Program-made: the position numbers and the translations under genes
In this document: piece by piece, positions 34,149-44,677 of the stretch
How positions within the stretch are numbered: position 1 is the first letter of the stretch
How the letters are laid out: the number at the start of each line of letters is the position of its first letter
Notes under the pieces: generated by a model
What the model was told of the DNA's origin: nothing
Database searches by the model: none
The model's input: only the letters and a program-made list of their open reading frames with translations
Origin: Paraphysomonas bandaiensis
Taxonomy: Eukaryota > Chrysophyceae
Direction: 5' to 3'
NCBI GenBank assembly: GCA_965644295.1
Contig: CBFFRP010000418.1
Span: 62,001 to 126,000, forward strand
DNA length: 64,000 nt

Positions 34149-35508
34149 GGAGTTGTAGTTGTTAGATATTAACATTCTAATGTGGCGATATATCATGAAA
34201 AGATGATAACAAAATAATAATTATTAAACCTTATTATGTAGTGGGACATGTTGAATATTTACCATATTATGTAGTAGTATGAAATAAGCATATATATACA
34301 TTGCGACTCCATGGTGACAAAACTTCATTATGAATGAAGTCGACTACATTACGCTGCCCTGGCTAAACTATAGTGGCATGGTTTCGAATGTAGTGTTGAG
34401 TTTAGCTTATTTCTAAGTAATTAAAATTTGTATTATAAGATATTCGAATTATGACCGTTAGTTCAACAATACATTACTTGAAAACTGTAGTACATGAATC
34501 AATGATATGATATGAATTATGTTAGAGAAACTGAAATAATCTGACTGTATAAGATCGTGTCTTTCTAAGATCCGATAGTATTGATTTGTAGATTGGAGAT
34601 AATATAATTTATCGAATATCAATGAATGACAAGACATAATATTAATCATTGATTGTTGTGTGCGTTCAAGTTCAGTTACTTAAGTTAAGGTGAGTTCAAC
34701 TTAAGTTAATAAGTAGCAAGGTGTAAAGATAGTACGGAGGGAGAAACTAAAAAGCTGGATTTTGTATCTGATTTATATTGAAGCGTAAAAACTGAAAATC
34801 ATCTATATAGCCCTTTGCTGAGAAATGAAACTAGTCCTTTGCAGATACCTCTCACAGCTCAATTGAGAATTGTAAATATCACAGCGAATAGTGTAGCGTT
34901 GGATTGAAAGAGGAACGACATGATAGTAAGAATGTGCGCTACTGCTAGAGTAATGACACCTATGTGAATAACAAACAGAATATGTCGCACTTCAGAACCA
35001 ATGCAACTGAACTCTACCTGCTGCGAGCATATATATACCGAACCTGACATAGTTCACATTGCAAGGCTACAGATACCTCTACCATCTCTACAGAAAGATC
35101 TCGCTTTTCTTGTGCCTTTTACTTGCGAAAAGGTGATGTAGCTTAATCACTATCATAGTCTATAGCGCACAACCTCTAAAAAATTGCTTGTTGCTATTGC
35201 TTATAGGTAATATCACCGAGCGTACCACTCAGAAATATCCTCTTTAAAACGTAGTTTTATACAATTCACTACTGGCAATATAATTAGACTATATTTTAGC
35301 TAAAATATATGGGATCAAATATTTGTTGCGGCATATATTCCTTAGTGGAAAATACATGATTAATTTACCCCTTTCATTAAATTAAAAGCATTAAATATAT
35401 TGTCATCACAACACCAAGCAGTACAAAAGCAGGTAATAGATACCTATTGTATCATGGTGAGGGTAAGAAACTTTTATATTGAAAGTTTCAAATTAGAGTC
35501 AAAAATGA
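34149..35508. other. AT-rich convergent spacer
   Basis: Tail-to-tail spacer between RPB8 and the sulfatase. No gene, RNA or clear repeat is supported; the longest ORFs are about 63 codons without recognisable features. Confidence 0.5.
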
Positions 35509-37373
35509 CTATGGCATTTGAGAAAGTGCTAGCTGCACGCGAGCAAACAGTGGAGGAATCGTGTTTCCCAAAGGAGGCCCAGCATTGAATGGTACCACAT
35601 CGCCACCCATTTGGCAATCCTGAGTACTTGCAGGTGAAGTATCATCCGGTGTCCAACAGCCAAATTGATTGGGAGTATCTCCAATGACAATGCGGGGAAT
35701 GGGTGCAGTGTCAATTGAGTTCGGAAGCCCGCCACTGACTGTATCATCCAAAAGTGACAAACCTAGTGCCCTGGCTCCCACAGCTGTCGTGTCAGAGCTA
35801 CCAGCCAAATTGTTGGTTTCATACGGATCCGATGTCAAATCGAATAGATGAGCACCCAAGCCTGGTTGACTGACCGGCTCGAGCCCAAAATAAAAGGCAG
35901 CCGCACTTGGAAAGTCTGTATACTTCCATAGCTTGTTTTCATAGGTGAACACAACACCTCCGCTTGGGCGTCCGGTGTTTGGAGGAGGAAAGGGAGCGCC
36001 CATGACAGTACCGGAAACACCAAGAGGAACATTGTCTCGAGAAAACTTATCATTGAGTTTTTTAGCTTCTTTGTGTAAAATAGCTTTCCCATCGCTCTGT
36101 TCTATCACAGATTTATGCGCACCTAGTTTTAAACACGGTATCTAAGCCAGCATCAAACAGTGCAAATAATGGGTATCTCACCTGCAATTTCTGCGATCGT
36201 CGCAAATAAGTCAGTGACATGCAAAAGGCCGTCATAAGAGGTTCCTTTCAGCTTGTGTGACTTGGACACCACTGATCCACTGATGAACGCTGGTACACGA
36301 ACCCCACCCTCCAAGAATGATCCCTTTTGACCGCGTAATCCGCCATTCTTCGACCCAAAGTTGCGTACGCCTCCATTATCGGACACGTACACAATTAGTG
36401 TATCATCCAACATACTCTTACTGTCCAATGCAGATAAGACATCACTGACCATGTCATCAACACCTGCCATCATCATGCATAAAAGTTGACGGCTATTAAA
36501 CGGAAGGTTCGGAGGGAATTGTGTAACTCCTGCGCATCGAGCAGCGTGATTCGTGGAGATGTTTGGCTGCAGTGGCGAGTGAGGTGCTGTAGGAGCAAGA
36601 TACATAAACAATGGTTGCGAGGGGTTGTGGGAAGCGATTTCGCTGACAGCCCTGTCCGCCAACACAGTTGTGTAATGCTTTCCAGAGCCTTGCAATGATA
36701 CATCCGGAACACCATTAGAGCTCAAATCGTATCCATTCACGAAGTAACAATTCGTACCCCATGAACTTGGAAACATATCTGGTGTGACTGGGTTGGCACT
36801 ATTGCACCCCAAGCCAATGTCATACTCATAGTAGTCCGAAGCACCTACGAACAGCTAAAACAAAAAATCATAGGTAATATTCACTGACGTACCGTGCATG
36901 TTGCCATACCATATATCAAATCCACGTGAAGAAGGGAGATTATTTACACTCCCTGAACCCAGGTGCCATTTACCAATACCTATGGTACGATAACCTTCCT
37001 CACGAAGTATCTCAGGAAGAAGTGTGAAGTCAGTAGAGAGTTGTCGAGCTTCACCCGGCAGGAGAGCACCATCTTGTAGTCCGACTTTGTTGGCATACTT
37101 ACCAGTCAGCAAACACGCTCTTGTGGGGGAGCATGTCGTCTGAGCGTACATACGTGTCAGTGTGAGCCCCTCACTTGCAAGAGAGTCAAGTGTAGGGGTA
37201 GCAAGAGCAAACTCCGGGTCATTGTAGCCGATATCGTCCAGGCCCTGGTCGTCAGTTAACACTAACAGAATGTGCTTCGCTGAGGCTCTCTTGAGACCGC
37301 GAAGTGCCTCTGTGTGACTGTGTGTTTCCCATATAAGAGAGAGGAGAGACAGAGTGAGCACTGAGAAGCGCAT
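35509..37373 (-). CDS. Secreted/lysosomal arylsulfatase (arylsulfatase B-like)
   Basis: Three exons on the minus strand: 37373-36893, 36844-36182 and 36122-35509; introns 48 and 59 nt; predicted 585 aa. A hydrophobic N-terminus (MRFSVLTLSLLSLIW) is a plausible signal peptide. The metal-binding start of the sulfatase fold is HILLVLTDDQGLDDIGY (Asp41/Asp42). The signature CSPTRACLLTG contains Cys81, the residue converted to formylglycine, and GIGKWHLG gives the conserved Lys/His. Exon 2 continues with FMYLAPTAPHSP, VYVSDNGGVRNFGSKNGGLR and GGVRVPAFISG, all typical of arylsulfatase B/I/J. Exon 3 carries LWKYTDFPSAAAFYFG and LFDLTSDPYETNNLA, the C-terminal subdomain. All expected catalytic residues are present. 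The family hydrolyses sulfate esters, usually on sulfated glycans; substrate unknown. Confidence 0.93.
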
Positions 37374-38243
37374 CTGTATGTATATGGATGTATGTATATG
37401 TGTGTATGTATAGATATGACACTGACTCTTGTCTCATATCTTCTCTATGATACATACACTACACTGCACTACACTAAGATACATACACTACACTAAGATA
37501 CATACACTACACTGCACTAAGATACCTTCAACACAATGAACTCAATTTCATCGCATGTCATTGTATCGAATGGATGATATGTTGAGTTCCAGCTCCCTCC
37601 TGGCCCAACAAAGTCCCTGAGGTCCCTGCCCCCCACAAGGCTTGCAGGAATCCGTAGAGGCTAAGGCACCTTGGAGGGGCAGGTGGGAGCTGACATCACA
37701 ATACATCGTAATACATCATAATACAGCTGTACATTGTAGTGGAGGATATGTCGATCCATTAAAAAAAACGACCTTTTGTGGTTATTTCTCTGAAATATAT
37801 TCCTCAAAAAACATCATGCATCAAAAAAGCCTGGATTTTTTTGCTGGATCGACATATTCAGCTGGAGATGTTTTAAGATTTGCTCCTTTTGATATCTAAA
37901 ATATCGAAAATTTGCTTAAAAGGGCGGTATTTAGGGTCCAATGAGTTGAAAATCATACGATATTATTGGGATAAACACCGTATGCGATTATGAAACGGAT
38001 TGTGGGAGTGAGATTAAAGTATAGAAAAACACGCATGTGTTGATGGGGATTCAGACGCAGACGACTGCTGTATGTATAATACAGACGTCTACAGGCTGCT
38101 GCTGTATATGCATATATGGTATGAGGGTTGGCGATTAATGGACATACCTCTACACAACACTTGCTACTAGGACTATACATACACCACAGTCATATTCCCC
38201 ACTCACTGTGCATCTCTATCCCACATCTCTCTCTATCTGTCTG
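37374..38243. promoter_or_regulatory. Shared divergent promoter region, sulfatase / SHIPPO gene, with two foldbacks
   Basis: Start codons are 870 bp apart. Contains TACACTACACT-type short repeats (37445-37515). One foldback pairs CAGCTCCC (37590-37597) with GGGAGCTG (37685-37692), with a nested CCTGCCCC/GGGGCAGG stem. A second has 13-bp arms ATATGTCGATCCA (37746-37758) and TGGATCGACATAT (37845-37857). GACTGCTGTATG (38063) and CTGCTGCTGTATATG (about 38097) match the recurring motif. Confidence 0.5.
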
Positions 38244-39071
38244 ATGACATCGCCTGGATTCGCCACTAATGCTGCTCTTAACAATATACTCAATCAAGAG
38301 CTCGCGGCTCCTCGACTCACTCTTATGGATGCCTTTAACAAGACATCTTGTTATACTAAGGAACCAGAGATAGGGTTTGGCACTGGATCTCGACCCCCTC
38401 TGATGGTCCCTACAGCCACTCCTGGACCCGGAGCGTATCAGATCAAAACAACTATGAGTAAAACTATCGACTCGTCCATCAAATCACCTCAACAGTTTTC
38501 GATAAGAAGCAGGCAGAATTTTGGGGATCCTAATCTTAAGGCTCTGTCTAAGACCACAGCCAATGAGCCTGGACCTGGTCAATATAAGGTAGCGAATAAG
38601 TTCTTGTCTGGTCGCGATGAGCCCAAGTACAGTTTTCCGAAAAGTCGACAGCCCGCAGATAAGGCTCTTCTCGCACCTGGCCCTGGTCAGTATGAGCTTC
38701 CGGCGAGTATGGGTAGGCAGCCACTATCTACCAAACATAGGGCACAGGAAGCTCCTTTTCCCCACGCTTCCCGTCCGTCTCTAATTGCTCCGGGCTCCAC
38801 AGAAATTGGACCAGGGGAATATGGGGTGTCTGCTGCTGCGTGTGAGCCCCAGGTCGACTCCCGCAAGCCAACTTGTTCCTCCATAAAATTCGGTACTGGA
38901 TATCAAAAGAACCGAAAAAATAACCAGAAGTTGGATCTGAGCGAGCCTTCGCCTGGTCCTGGGTCGTACCAGCTTCCGGGAGGAGTCGCCACCAAGAGCG
39001 CGGGTACGCCGTATAGAAGCTCACCAGCTGCCAGTCTCAGTGGGAGGAACGCTTTTGGAAGCCCGTGGTGA
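38244..39071 (+). CDS. SHIPPO / sperm-tail PG-rich repeat protein (ODF3/CIMAP/STPG-like)
   Basis: Single exon, 275 aa from the ATG at 38244. An ATG at 38208 would add 12 residues, but that stretch looks like leader. Pro-Gly repeats are regularly spaced: TPGPGAYQIK, EPGPGQYKVANKF, APGPGQYELPAS, IGPGEYGVSAA and SPGPGSYQLPGG, about every 35-50 residues, with PYRSSPAAS near the end. These STPG repeats occur in proteins lining or binding doublet microtubules of flagella and cilia. Segments such as YSFPKSRQ and SIKFGTGYQKN between repeats are typical of the group. The protein is basic overall with no transmembrane segment. Its presence supports a flagellated organism. Which family member it is cannot be told. 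Confidence 0.88.
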   Translation: MTSPGFATNAALNNILNQELAAPRLTLMDAFNKTSCYTKEPEIGFGTGSRPPLMVPTATPGPGAYQIKTTMSKTIDSSIKSPQQFSIRSRQNFGDPNLKALSKTTANEPGPGQYKVANKFLSGRDEPKYSFPKSRQPADKALLAPGPGQYELPASMGRQPLSTKHRAQEAPFPHASRPSLIAPGSTEIGPGEYGVSAAACEPQVDSRKPTCSSIKFGTGYQKNRKNNQKLDLSEPSPGPGSYQLPGGVATKSAGTPYRSSPAASLSGRNAFGSPW

Positions 39072-39865
39072 TCTGCTGCTATGTAATGTGACACCAATTG
39101 TCCAGTGAGAACTGTGAATATCCTAGAATTGATCCGCTGCTGGCAACTGTGTTTTGAAGTACTTGCTTACTTCCGCGGACGGATGCGAAGACAATTATAT
39201 CCAATATTTGTATTTCATAGCTTTAGATATTAATATGTCAGATTGTGTCGTACTTAAAATAAGGAGTTTATTGCTGAATTATTGACAATTTGGGCTGGAG
39301 TTATTGAAAAGTAAGTACATGTGCTGGTATTACTGTGCGTCAGTATCACACTTCTGGTAGCCACTGTGGATCAATTTGTTTGTAAAGCAAGAGACTTCTG
39401 CAAAACTACATACTATATATAAGATATAAAATACTGTCTATATACCATAGAACTACATCATTTAGTTAACTGTGTTCTGGTATCCAAATATATGCACATT
39501 TCTATTAACTGTCTTCGGTGTCCTAATGTAATGAAATGCAACTAAACAGATCAGGGTTAGAGATAGTACACAAAAATTCGTAGCTTTAATATACACCATA
39601 AAACCTATATCCCATCATAAAAAGTAATATAACTTATTACAATATATAAAGTACACGATATCTGATATAATATCAATATAAACAATAAACAACATCAACT
39701 TCTCACAGTTAGAACTGCTTTTAGTGACATATCAGATAAATCAAGCGTCTTAATTTGTGAATAGGGAAATCGTTTCCTCATAGTGGCCACCACTCAAGTA
39801 AATACCATTTCAAAAGAAGACGAAATCAGGCGTACAGTTAAAACAAGTAATGCATGAGCCTTATA
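39072..39865. other. AT-rich convergent spacer
   Basis: Tail-to-tail spacer between the SHIPPO gene and the 393-aa unknown gene. Very AT-rich; no supported gene or repeat is seen. Confidence 0.5.
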
Positions 39866-41047
39866 TTACATGAGTTCATCGGCATCAAAGAACTTCCTCA
39901 ATACCATTATTTCCCTTAAAGATAGGTAGTCCTGACAGCTTGCGCTTAAGATTTGAAAACAGTACAGCTCAAAATTTCGTCGCCATTCTAGTAATACTGA
40001 GCTGTGTTCATGATTACTGGGGAATATTTTATGGCAAAGCAATGCTTCGATTGCAAGTAGACCGATGAAAGTCCAATGGGGCGCCCGCAGATGTGGACTA
40101 GACACTTTCGCAGGGGTTACGAGTGTTAGTACATTGTGCCTGCAGCTAGAATAGACTGAAGCCAGTGAAATGTTACTATCAGCTGCTAGGCGAGCTCTTA
40201 TGCCTGTCACTCTCTCAGCCTCAGAGATGCCTTTTACCAATACGAAAACATCGTTTCCAGAAGAATTAGAGTCTCTGAAATAGTCATTCGCTAGTACAAT
40301 CTCGGGGGTAGTCATATATGACTTTGCTGTCTCGTTGAAGGTGTCTTCCATTGCATCCCATATATCATGGAAGAAATTTACTGACCTAACACTACTTAAT
40401 CGAAAATCGCATCGATCAGGTAGCCGACCTCGGGGTGTGCTTAGGTGTGATAGAACTGCTGGGAGGTCAGAGGGGAACTCCATACAAGTCTCGGGGCATT
40501 GTGTAGTATTCACATAATTGTCGCTATTTTTATCACAGAAGTCAATAGCATTGGAAATACTTTCCTGGAAGTCATTACTCGGCGCTTTATGTCCTGCTCT
40601 ATTGATAGAAGTCTGACTGTGTTCTCGATTCGTTCTCTTCACAAAAATGGGGCCGATAGATTCTTCAACGGGTTCAGAATCAGATCGAGTGCGCAACTTA
40701 CATGCAGATACTTTCCATTCCATGGCTCTAACGCGACATGGAGGATGATAACTCTTGGCAATACTGCTATTAACTCTTGACTTAAAAGGACCGCTCGAAT
40801 CAACTCGACGAAACACATCTTCTTTGATTGATTTGCGAATAATGCCTTTTCGACATACTGCACTGCTACTCTTCTTTCTGTTAGGGGATCCAGAGGGTCT
40901 AAAATCTCCTTTAAGATCACTGAGTTTAACCGCTGGAGATATCAACTCACTGCTATCGTCTCGACAGCTCTCCATATCCAGACACAACACAGGCATAGAC
41001 TTACTATCACCCTTCGACCGCCGCCGGAGAAGATCTCGAAGCAGCAT
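39866..41047 (-). CDS. Hypothetical protein, 393 aa
   Basis: One uninterrupted minus-strand frame; I do not recognise the family. The N-terminal half is polar, basic and serine-rich (RRRSKGDSK, GSPNRKKSSS, KKxIRKS-type), likely disordered with many phosphorylatable sites. From about residue 225 the sequence looks folded: FFHDIWDAMEDTF, then DVFVLVKGISEAERVTGIRA, then WTFIGLLAIEALLCHKIFPS and LLEWRRNFELYCFQILSAS, ending YLSLREIMVLRKFFDADELM. The C-terminal part is helical and hydrophobic enough to be a helical domain, without a clear membrane anchor. Codon use resembles neighbouring genes and the frame is far longer than chance in this AT-rich DNA, so it is probably real. It is divergent from the gene at 41556 across a TATG tract. 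Confidence 0.7.
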   Translation of the reverse strand: MLLRDLLRRRSKGDSKSMPVLCLDMESCRDDSSELISPAVKLSDLKGDFRPSGSPNRKKSSSAVCRKGIIRKSIKEDVFRRVDSSGPFKSRVNSSIAKSYHPPCRVRAMEWKVSACKLRTRSDSEPVEESIGPIFVKRTNREHSQTSINRAGHKAPSNDFQESISNAIDFCDKNSDNYVNTTQCPETCMEFPSDLPAVLSHLSTPRGRLPDRCDFRLSSVRSVNFFHDIWDAMEDTFNETAKSYMTTPEIVLANDYFRDSNSSGNDVFVLVKGISEAERVTGIRARLAADSNISLASVYSSCRHNVLTLVTPAKVSSPHLRAPHWTFIGLLAIEALLCHKIFPSNHEHSSVLLEWRRNFELYCFQILSASCQDYLSLREIMVLRKFFDADELM

Positions 41048-41165
41048 GGTTTAATAGTAATGAAATGATATGATACTCAACACTCCAAGCTGGACAAAAC
41101 AACAACAGCCATTTGACGGTTGAGAAACAAAGAATACTGTCCGTATATACAGTATATACCCTTCT

Positions 41166-41502
41166 GTGTATGTATGTATGTATGTATGTATGTATGTATG
41201 TATGTATGTATGTATGTATGTATGTATGTATGTATGTATGTATGTATGTATGTATGTATGTATGTATGTATGTATGTATGTATGTATGTATGTATGTATG
41301 TATGTATGTATGTATGTATGTATGTATGTATGTATGTATGTATGTATGTATGTATGTATGTATGTATGTATGTATGTATGTATGTATGTATGTATGTATG
41401 TATGTATGTATGTATGTATGTATGTATGTATGTATGTATGTATGTATGTATGTATGTATGTATGTATGTATGTATGTATGTATGTATGTATGTATGTATG
41501 TG
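41166..41502. repeat. (TATG)n microsatellite, about 335 bp
   Basis: Some 83 perfect TATG units between the two divergent genes at 41047 and 41556, followed immediately by TACAGCAGTA (41505-41514). It generates spurious Met-Tyr-Val-Cys and His-Thr-Tyr-Ile frames on the two strands. Confidence 0.97.
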
Positions 41503-41555
41503 TGTACAGCAGTATGGTGGTATGGTTATAGCTATATATAATTTAGCCCGTGAGG

Positions 41556-42779
41556 ATGTACCGCCCATTTTCTCGTCTCCTTCTTCGTCCCCTCCGTTTG
41601 TCTCGATCTCTCCTCCCCCGCAATGTGCATAGTTCTAAGCCTGCTTTCTTTTACAAATCTGACATCACGAGCAGCAGTCGCTATGAGTGGGATATTGTGG
41701 ATATTAATGCGGAGATTCAGGCACTTTGTGGAGACTTTCAACCATCAGATCTCTCTCAAGGTAGTCAGGTGGACATTCGTCGGGAGGGTAGCGGGGAGTG
41801 TGGTGATGATGGTAAGATAGCAGGGAGTGATAGCAGAGATGTACAGCAGACTATAGTTAGAGCAAGACCCGATGACAGGGATGCACATACAGTGAGTGGT
41901 AGTAGAGGTGCACAGCAGACTATAGTTAGAGCAAGACCCGATGACAGGGATGCACATACAGTGAGTGGTAGTAGAGGTGCACAGCAGACTATAGTTAGAG
42001 CAAGACCCGATGACAGGGATGCACATGCAGTGAGTGATAGCAGAGGTGCACAGCAGACTGTAGTTAGAGCAAGACCCGATGACAGGGATGCGCATGCAGT
42101 GAGTGGTAATAGAGATGCACAGCAGACTATAGTTAGAGCAAGACCCGATGACAGGGATGCACATGCAGTGAGTGATAGCAGAAATGCACAGCAGACTATA
42201 GTTAGAGCAAGACCCGATGACAGGGATGCACATGCAGTGAGTGATAGCAGAGGTGCACAGCAGACTGTAGTTAGAGCAAGACCCGATGACAGGGATGCAC
42301 ATACAGTGAGTGGTAGTAGAGGTGCACAGCAGACTATAGTTATGGCAAGACCCGATGACAGGGATACATATGTTAAGTCCCTTCCCAACTTATCTTCACT
42401 ACGATTTTTGGTGATATATGCCCCCTCGAATATGTCGGTTGACTCTTTAAAGCAAGAACTTAAGAAATTCCCTCTCTCTGTTGACGTTGTCCCTTGGAAT
42501 TTTAAGGAGGGTTCACTTGCTGAGACTCTGGCTGGACATGAGTTCAATGCTGTAATTGTTGCGGCCAGCCCCGATTCCATAAGCGATTCAGCTCACAGCA
42601 TACTGAAACTCTGCAGTAGATCCGCCAAAGTAGCTCTCGTTTATCCTAAAGCCGATAACAGCGGATTGGAAACTACATGGGCTACATGTGTAGTCAGTGG
42701 ATTGGGCGTTGAATCTGGTGTAGTTGCTTCGTTGACAGGATTGTTATTAGAACTTCAGGGCAGAAGTAGTTCTGGTTGA
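41556..42779 (+). CDS. Hypothetical protein with mitochondrial-type presequence and eight 23-residue repeats
   Basis: Starting at the ATG at 41556 (a GTG six bases earlier is in frame but unlikely), 407 aa. The N-terminus MYRPFSRLLLRPLRLSRSLL is arginine-rich, lacks acidic residues and could form an amphipathic presequence. Eight tandem 23-residue repeats follow (about residues 90-272), with consensus QQTIVRARPDDRDAHAVS plus SRGA. They are encoded by a 69-bp minisatellite at 41822-42373. The C-terminal 135 residues look like an alpha/beta domain: LRFLVIYAPS, SVDVVPWNF, FNAVIVAASPDS, KVALVYPKAD. I do not recognise it. The repeats keep frame and mostly conservative changes (I/V, T/A, G/D), so they are under at least frame selection. 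The opposite strand of the repeat is also open but is a shadow. Confidence 0.75.
   Translation: MYRPFSRLLLRPLRLSRSLLPRNVHSSKPAFFYKSDITSSSRYEWDIVDINAEIQALCGDFQPSDLSQGSQVDIRREGSGECGDDGKIAGSDSRDVQQTIVRARPDDRDAHTVSGSRGAQQTIVRARPDDRDAHTVSGSRGAQQTIVRARPDDRDAHAVSDSRGAQQTVVRARPDDRDAHAVSGNRDAQQTIVRARPDDRDAHAVSDSRNAQQTIVRARPDDRDAHAVSDSRGAQQTVVRARPDDRDAHTVSGSRGAQQTIVMARPDDRDTYVKSLPNLSSLRFLVIYAPSNMSVDSLKQELKKFPLSVDVVPWNFKEGSLAETLAGHEFNAVIVAASPDSISDSAHSILKLCSRSAKVALVYPKADNSGLETTWATCVVSGLGVESGVVASLTGLLLELQGRSSSG
41822..42373 (+). repeat. Coding 69-bp minisatellite, eight units
   Basis: Eight head-to-tail 69-bp units, highly similar, each encoding 23 aa with the core ARPDDRDAH. Because 69 is a multiple of three, copy-number change keeps the frame, so length polymorphism between alleles is likely. 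Confidence 0.95.
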
Positions 42780-43897
42780 CGTTGTTGACGCATGTACTCT
42801 TTATAGTTGTTGCTCCATTGTTATTATTTTCTAGTTCTCTTTAGTAGTGGCAAAATCTAGATATAAACGATAAAAGTGTTGTCTGCTTACATAAAATGGC
42901 GTTGATGGGATACGTTTGCAGGTTGGGATACACTCCCATATAGTGAAACACAATTCGCGTCTAGGAACTAGGTGGACTTTTAGGTATGCGTTACTAGTAT
43001 GGTCTAAAATCTGCTCTGTGTGACAAATACATTCACATCGTTTTCAACGTTGTTGTGTGTAAAATTAATTGGGGCAGAATGTAATAGTTTGTAATGTTGA
43101 GATCTGAAGATTCTATATACTTGCAATTGAGTGCAGTATTATGTGAGATGCAAGGATCGAAAGATATATATGTAATTAGTACATTATATTGTGTAGTATG
43201 AAACTGAAGTAGAAGTGGGTGACTATACAGGATACGATCACTGAGTGTGTGGTTTGTACACTATAGTAGTAAATGAATGGTGTTGAACACATCGAGCACA
43301 ACTTAGGTTCTTCATCATGTAATGTTTATAATTTTCATCTTATCATTTGAGAATAGTAAACCTTAGCAAATAATGTCAACTTCTGTTATGTAATTGCAAG
43401 TACAGCCACCCAAATTAAATGTAGTAAGTAATCTATATATTTATCAAGAGTCAGTCGCTGACATTGTATATTCGACTGTGGCCTCGTTTCACTGTTTGTT
43501 GTAATCAAACTGCGCTGAGTACTGTGCATGTTACAATCCGTGCATCCTCATTACTGTCGAGGAGCACCACTTGTAAATACGTAACTACTACCGAATCATT
43601 AAAAAGTGTGAATGTGCTATTCCAAATAATGGTATGCTATACACAAACCACTTAGTAACGGTGAGGTCAGCACGTCTGCACACAATCTATATTTAAAGAA
43701 ACTAATGTTTCAGGCGACCATATCTCAGTACGCTGCGGATAATATCACTCATTACAATACGCCAAGAAAGAACCAAACGAGAAAATTTAGAAATATCGTA
43801 ATATATTTTCTAATTATAGACAGAATTCAAGGAGATGCTTAGGTGATAAGTTACCACTCGCCCACATATACAATATACACTACTTCAAGGTTGTGCG
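42780..43897. other. AT-rich convergent spacer
   Basis: Tail-to-tail spacer between the repeat-protein gene and the TruC-like gene. No supported gene. Weak similarity between about 43365-43410 and 56140-56240 (AGCAAATAAT.TCAAC, TGCAAGT.CAG) hints at an old dispersed repeat. Confidence 0.45.
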
Positions 43898-44677
43898 TCA
43901 GCACGTTGCAGAGTTTTCTGCTGTAGCCTCTGGATAAGATTCATTATCCAAAATAGATACCATCTTTCTAAAGGCGGGCTGCATGGTTGCTTCAATGCTA
44001 ATATCTACATTTAGTACAGGGTGTCTAAACTTGATATTCTGAGCGTGTAGATACATTGTATCGCTGCCCCATTTTCGGGTAAACAAATTGTTTTGCTTGT
44101 TACAGCCATGAGTGCGGTCTCCAATGATAGGGTGAAAAATATGGGCAAAATGTTTCCGAATTTGGTGATATCGCCCAGTGACTGGTTTAATAGTGACTAA
44201 CGAATATCTTGATGTCGAATGTTTCCCTAAAGGTACGGGTACTTCAATTCGTTTCAATGTCTCATAATGGGTAACGGCTTCCTGAATCTTGCCAGATGTA
44301 TTCTTAATAGCGTAGTCAATTGTACCGCTATCTTCACAGTATCCCCTCACAAGCGCTATATACTCCTTACCCACTTCTCCGTTCATAAACAACTGCTGCA
44401 TGGCGCTGTTTGTCTCCTCATTCAGAGCGAACACAAGCACTCCACTTGTTTTCCGGTCCAATCTATGCACAGGATATACTTTCTGATCGATCTGATCCCG
44501 CAAGATCTGTACCGCAAACTCATCTGCATCAGGTGCAATGGACGTGCTGTGCACCAGCAGACCGTGAGGCTTATTGACTGCTATGATATTATCATCTCGA
44601 TAGAGGATTTCCATCAGATTCAATGACGAGGATAATACTCTGCTGATTCTAATGCATTCTCTTCTTTGAAATAGCAT
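43898..44677 (-). CDS. truC: RluA-family pseudouridine synthase, bacterial TruC-like
   Basis: Single exon, 259 aa. The catalytic motif is VHRLDRKTSGVLVFAL with Asp74. The opening EILYRDDNIIAVNKPHGLLV, and later SRYSLVTIKPVTGRYHQIR and HPIIGDRTHG, match the RluA/TruC fold along its length. The spacing and the long segment between the catalytic motif and GRYHQIR resemble bacterial tRNA pseudouridine-65 synthase TruC more than eukaryotic RluA homologues (PUS5, PUS9, RPUSD). Bacterial TruC begins at about Met22 here. The extra 21 residues (MLFQRRECIRISRVLSSSLN) are basic, Ser-rich and free of acids except one Glu, a plausible organelle-targeting presequence. The gene has no intron, while most nearby genes do. 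Together this suggests acquisition from bacteria with later targeting. The target RNA is inferred only from family. Confidence 0.88.
   Translation of the reverse strand: MLFQRRECIRISRVLSSSLNLMEILYRDDNIIAVNKPHGLLVHSTSIAPDADEFAVQILRDQIDQKVYPVHRLDRKTSGVLVFALNEETNSAMQQLFMNGEVGKEYIALVRGYCEDSGTIDYAIKNTSGKIQEAVTHYETLKRIEVPVPLGKHSTSRYSLVTIKPVTGRYHQIRKHFAHIFHPIIGDRTHGCNKQNNLFTRKWGSDTMYLHAQNIKFRHPVLNVDISIEATMQPAFRKMVSILDNESYPEATAENSATC

Noticed and set aside
41077-41632. Open frames over the second TATG tract on both strands
   Set aside because: Microsatellite artefact; the real start of the downstream gene is 41556.
41745-42580. Minus-strand open frames across the 69-bp repeats
   Set aside because: Shadow of the coding repeat; the plus frame has a presequence and a folded-looking C-terminus.
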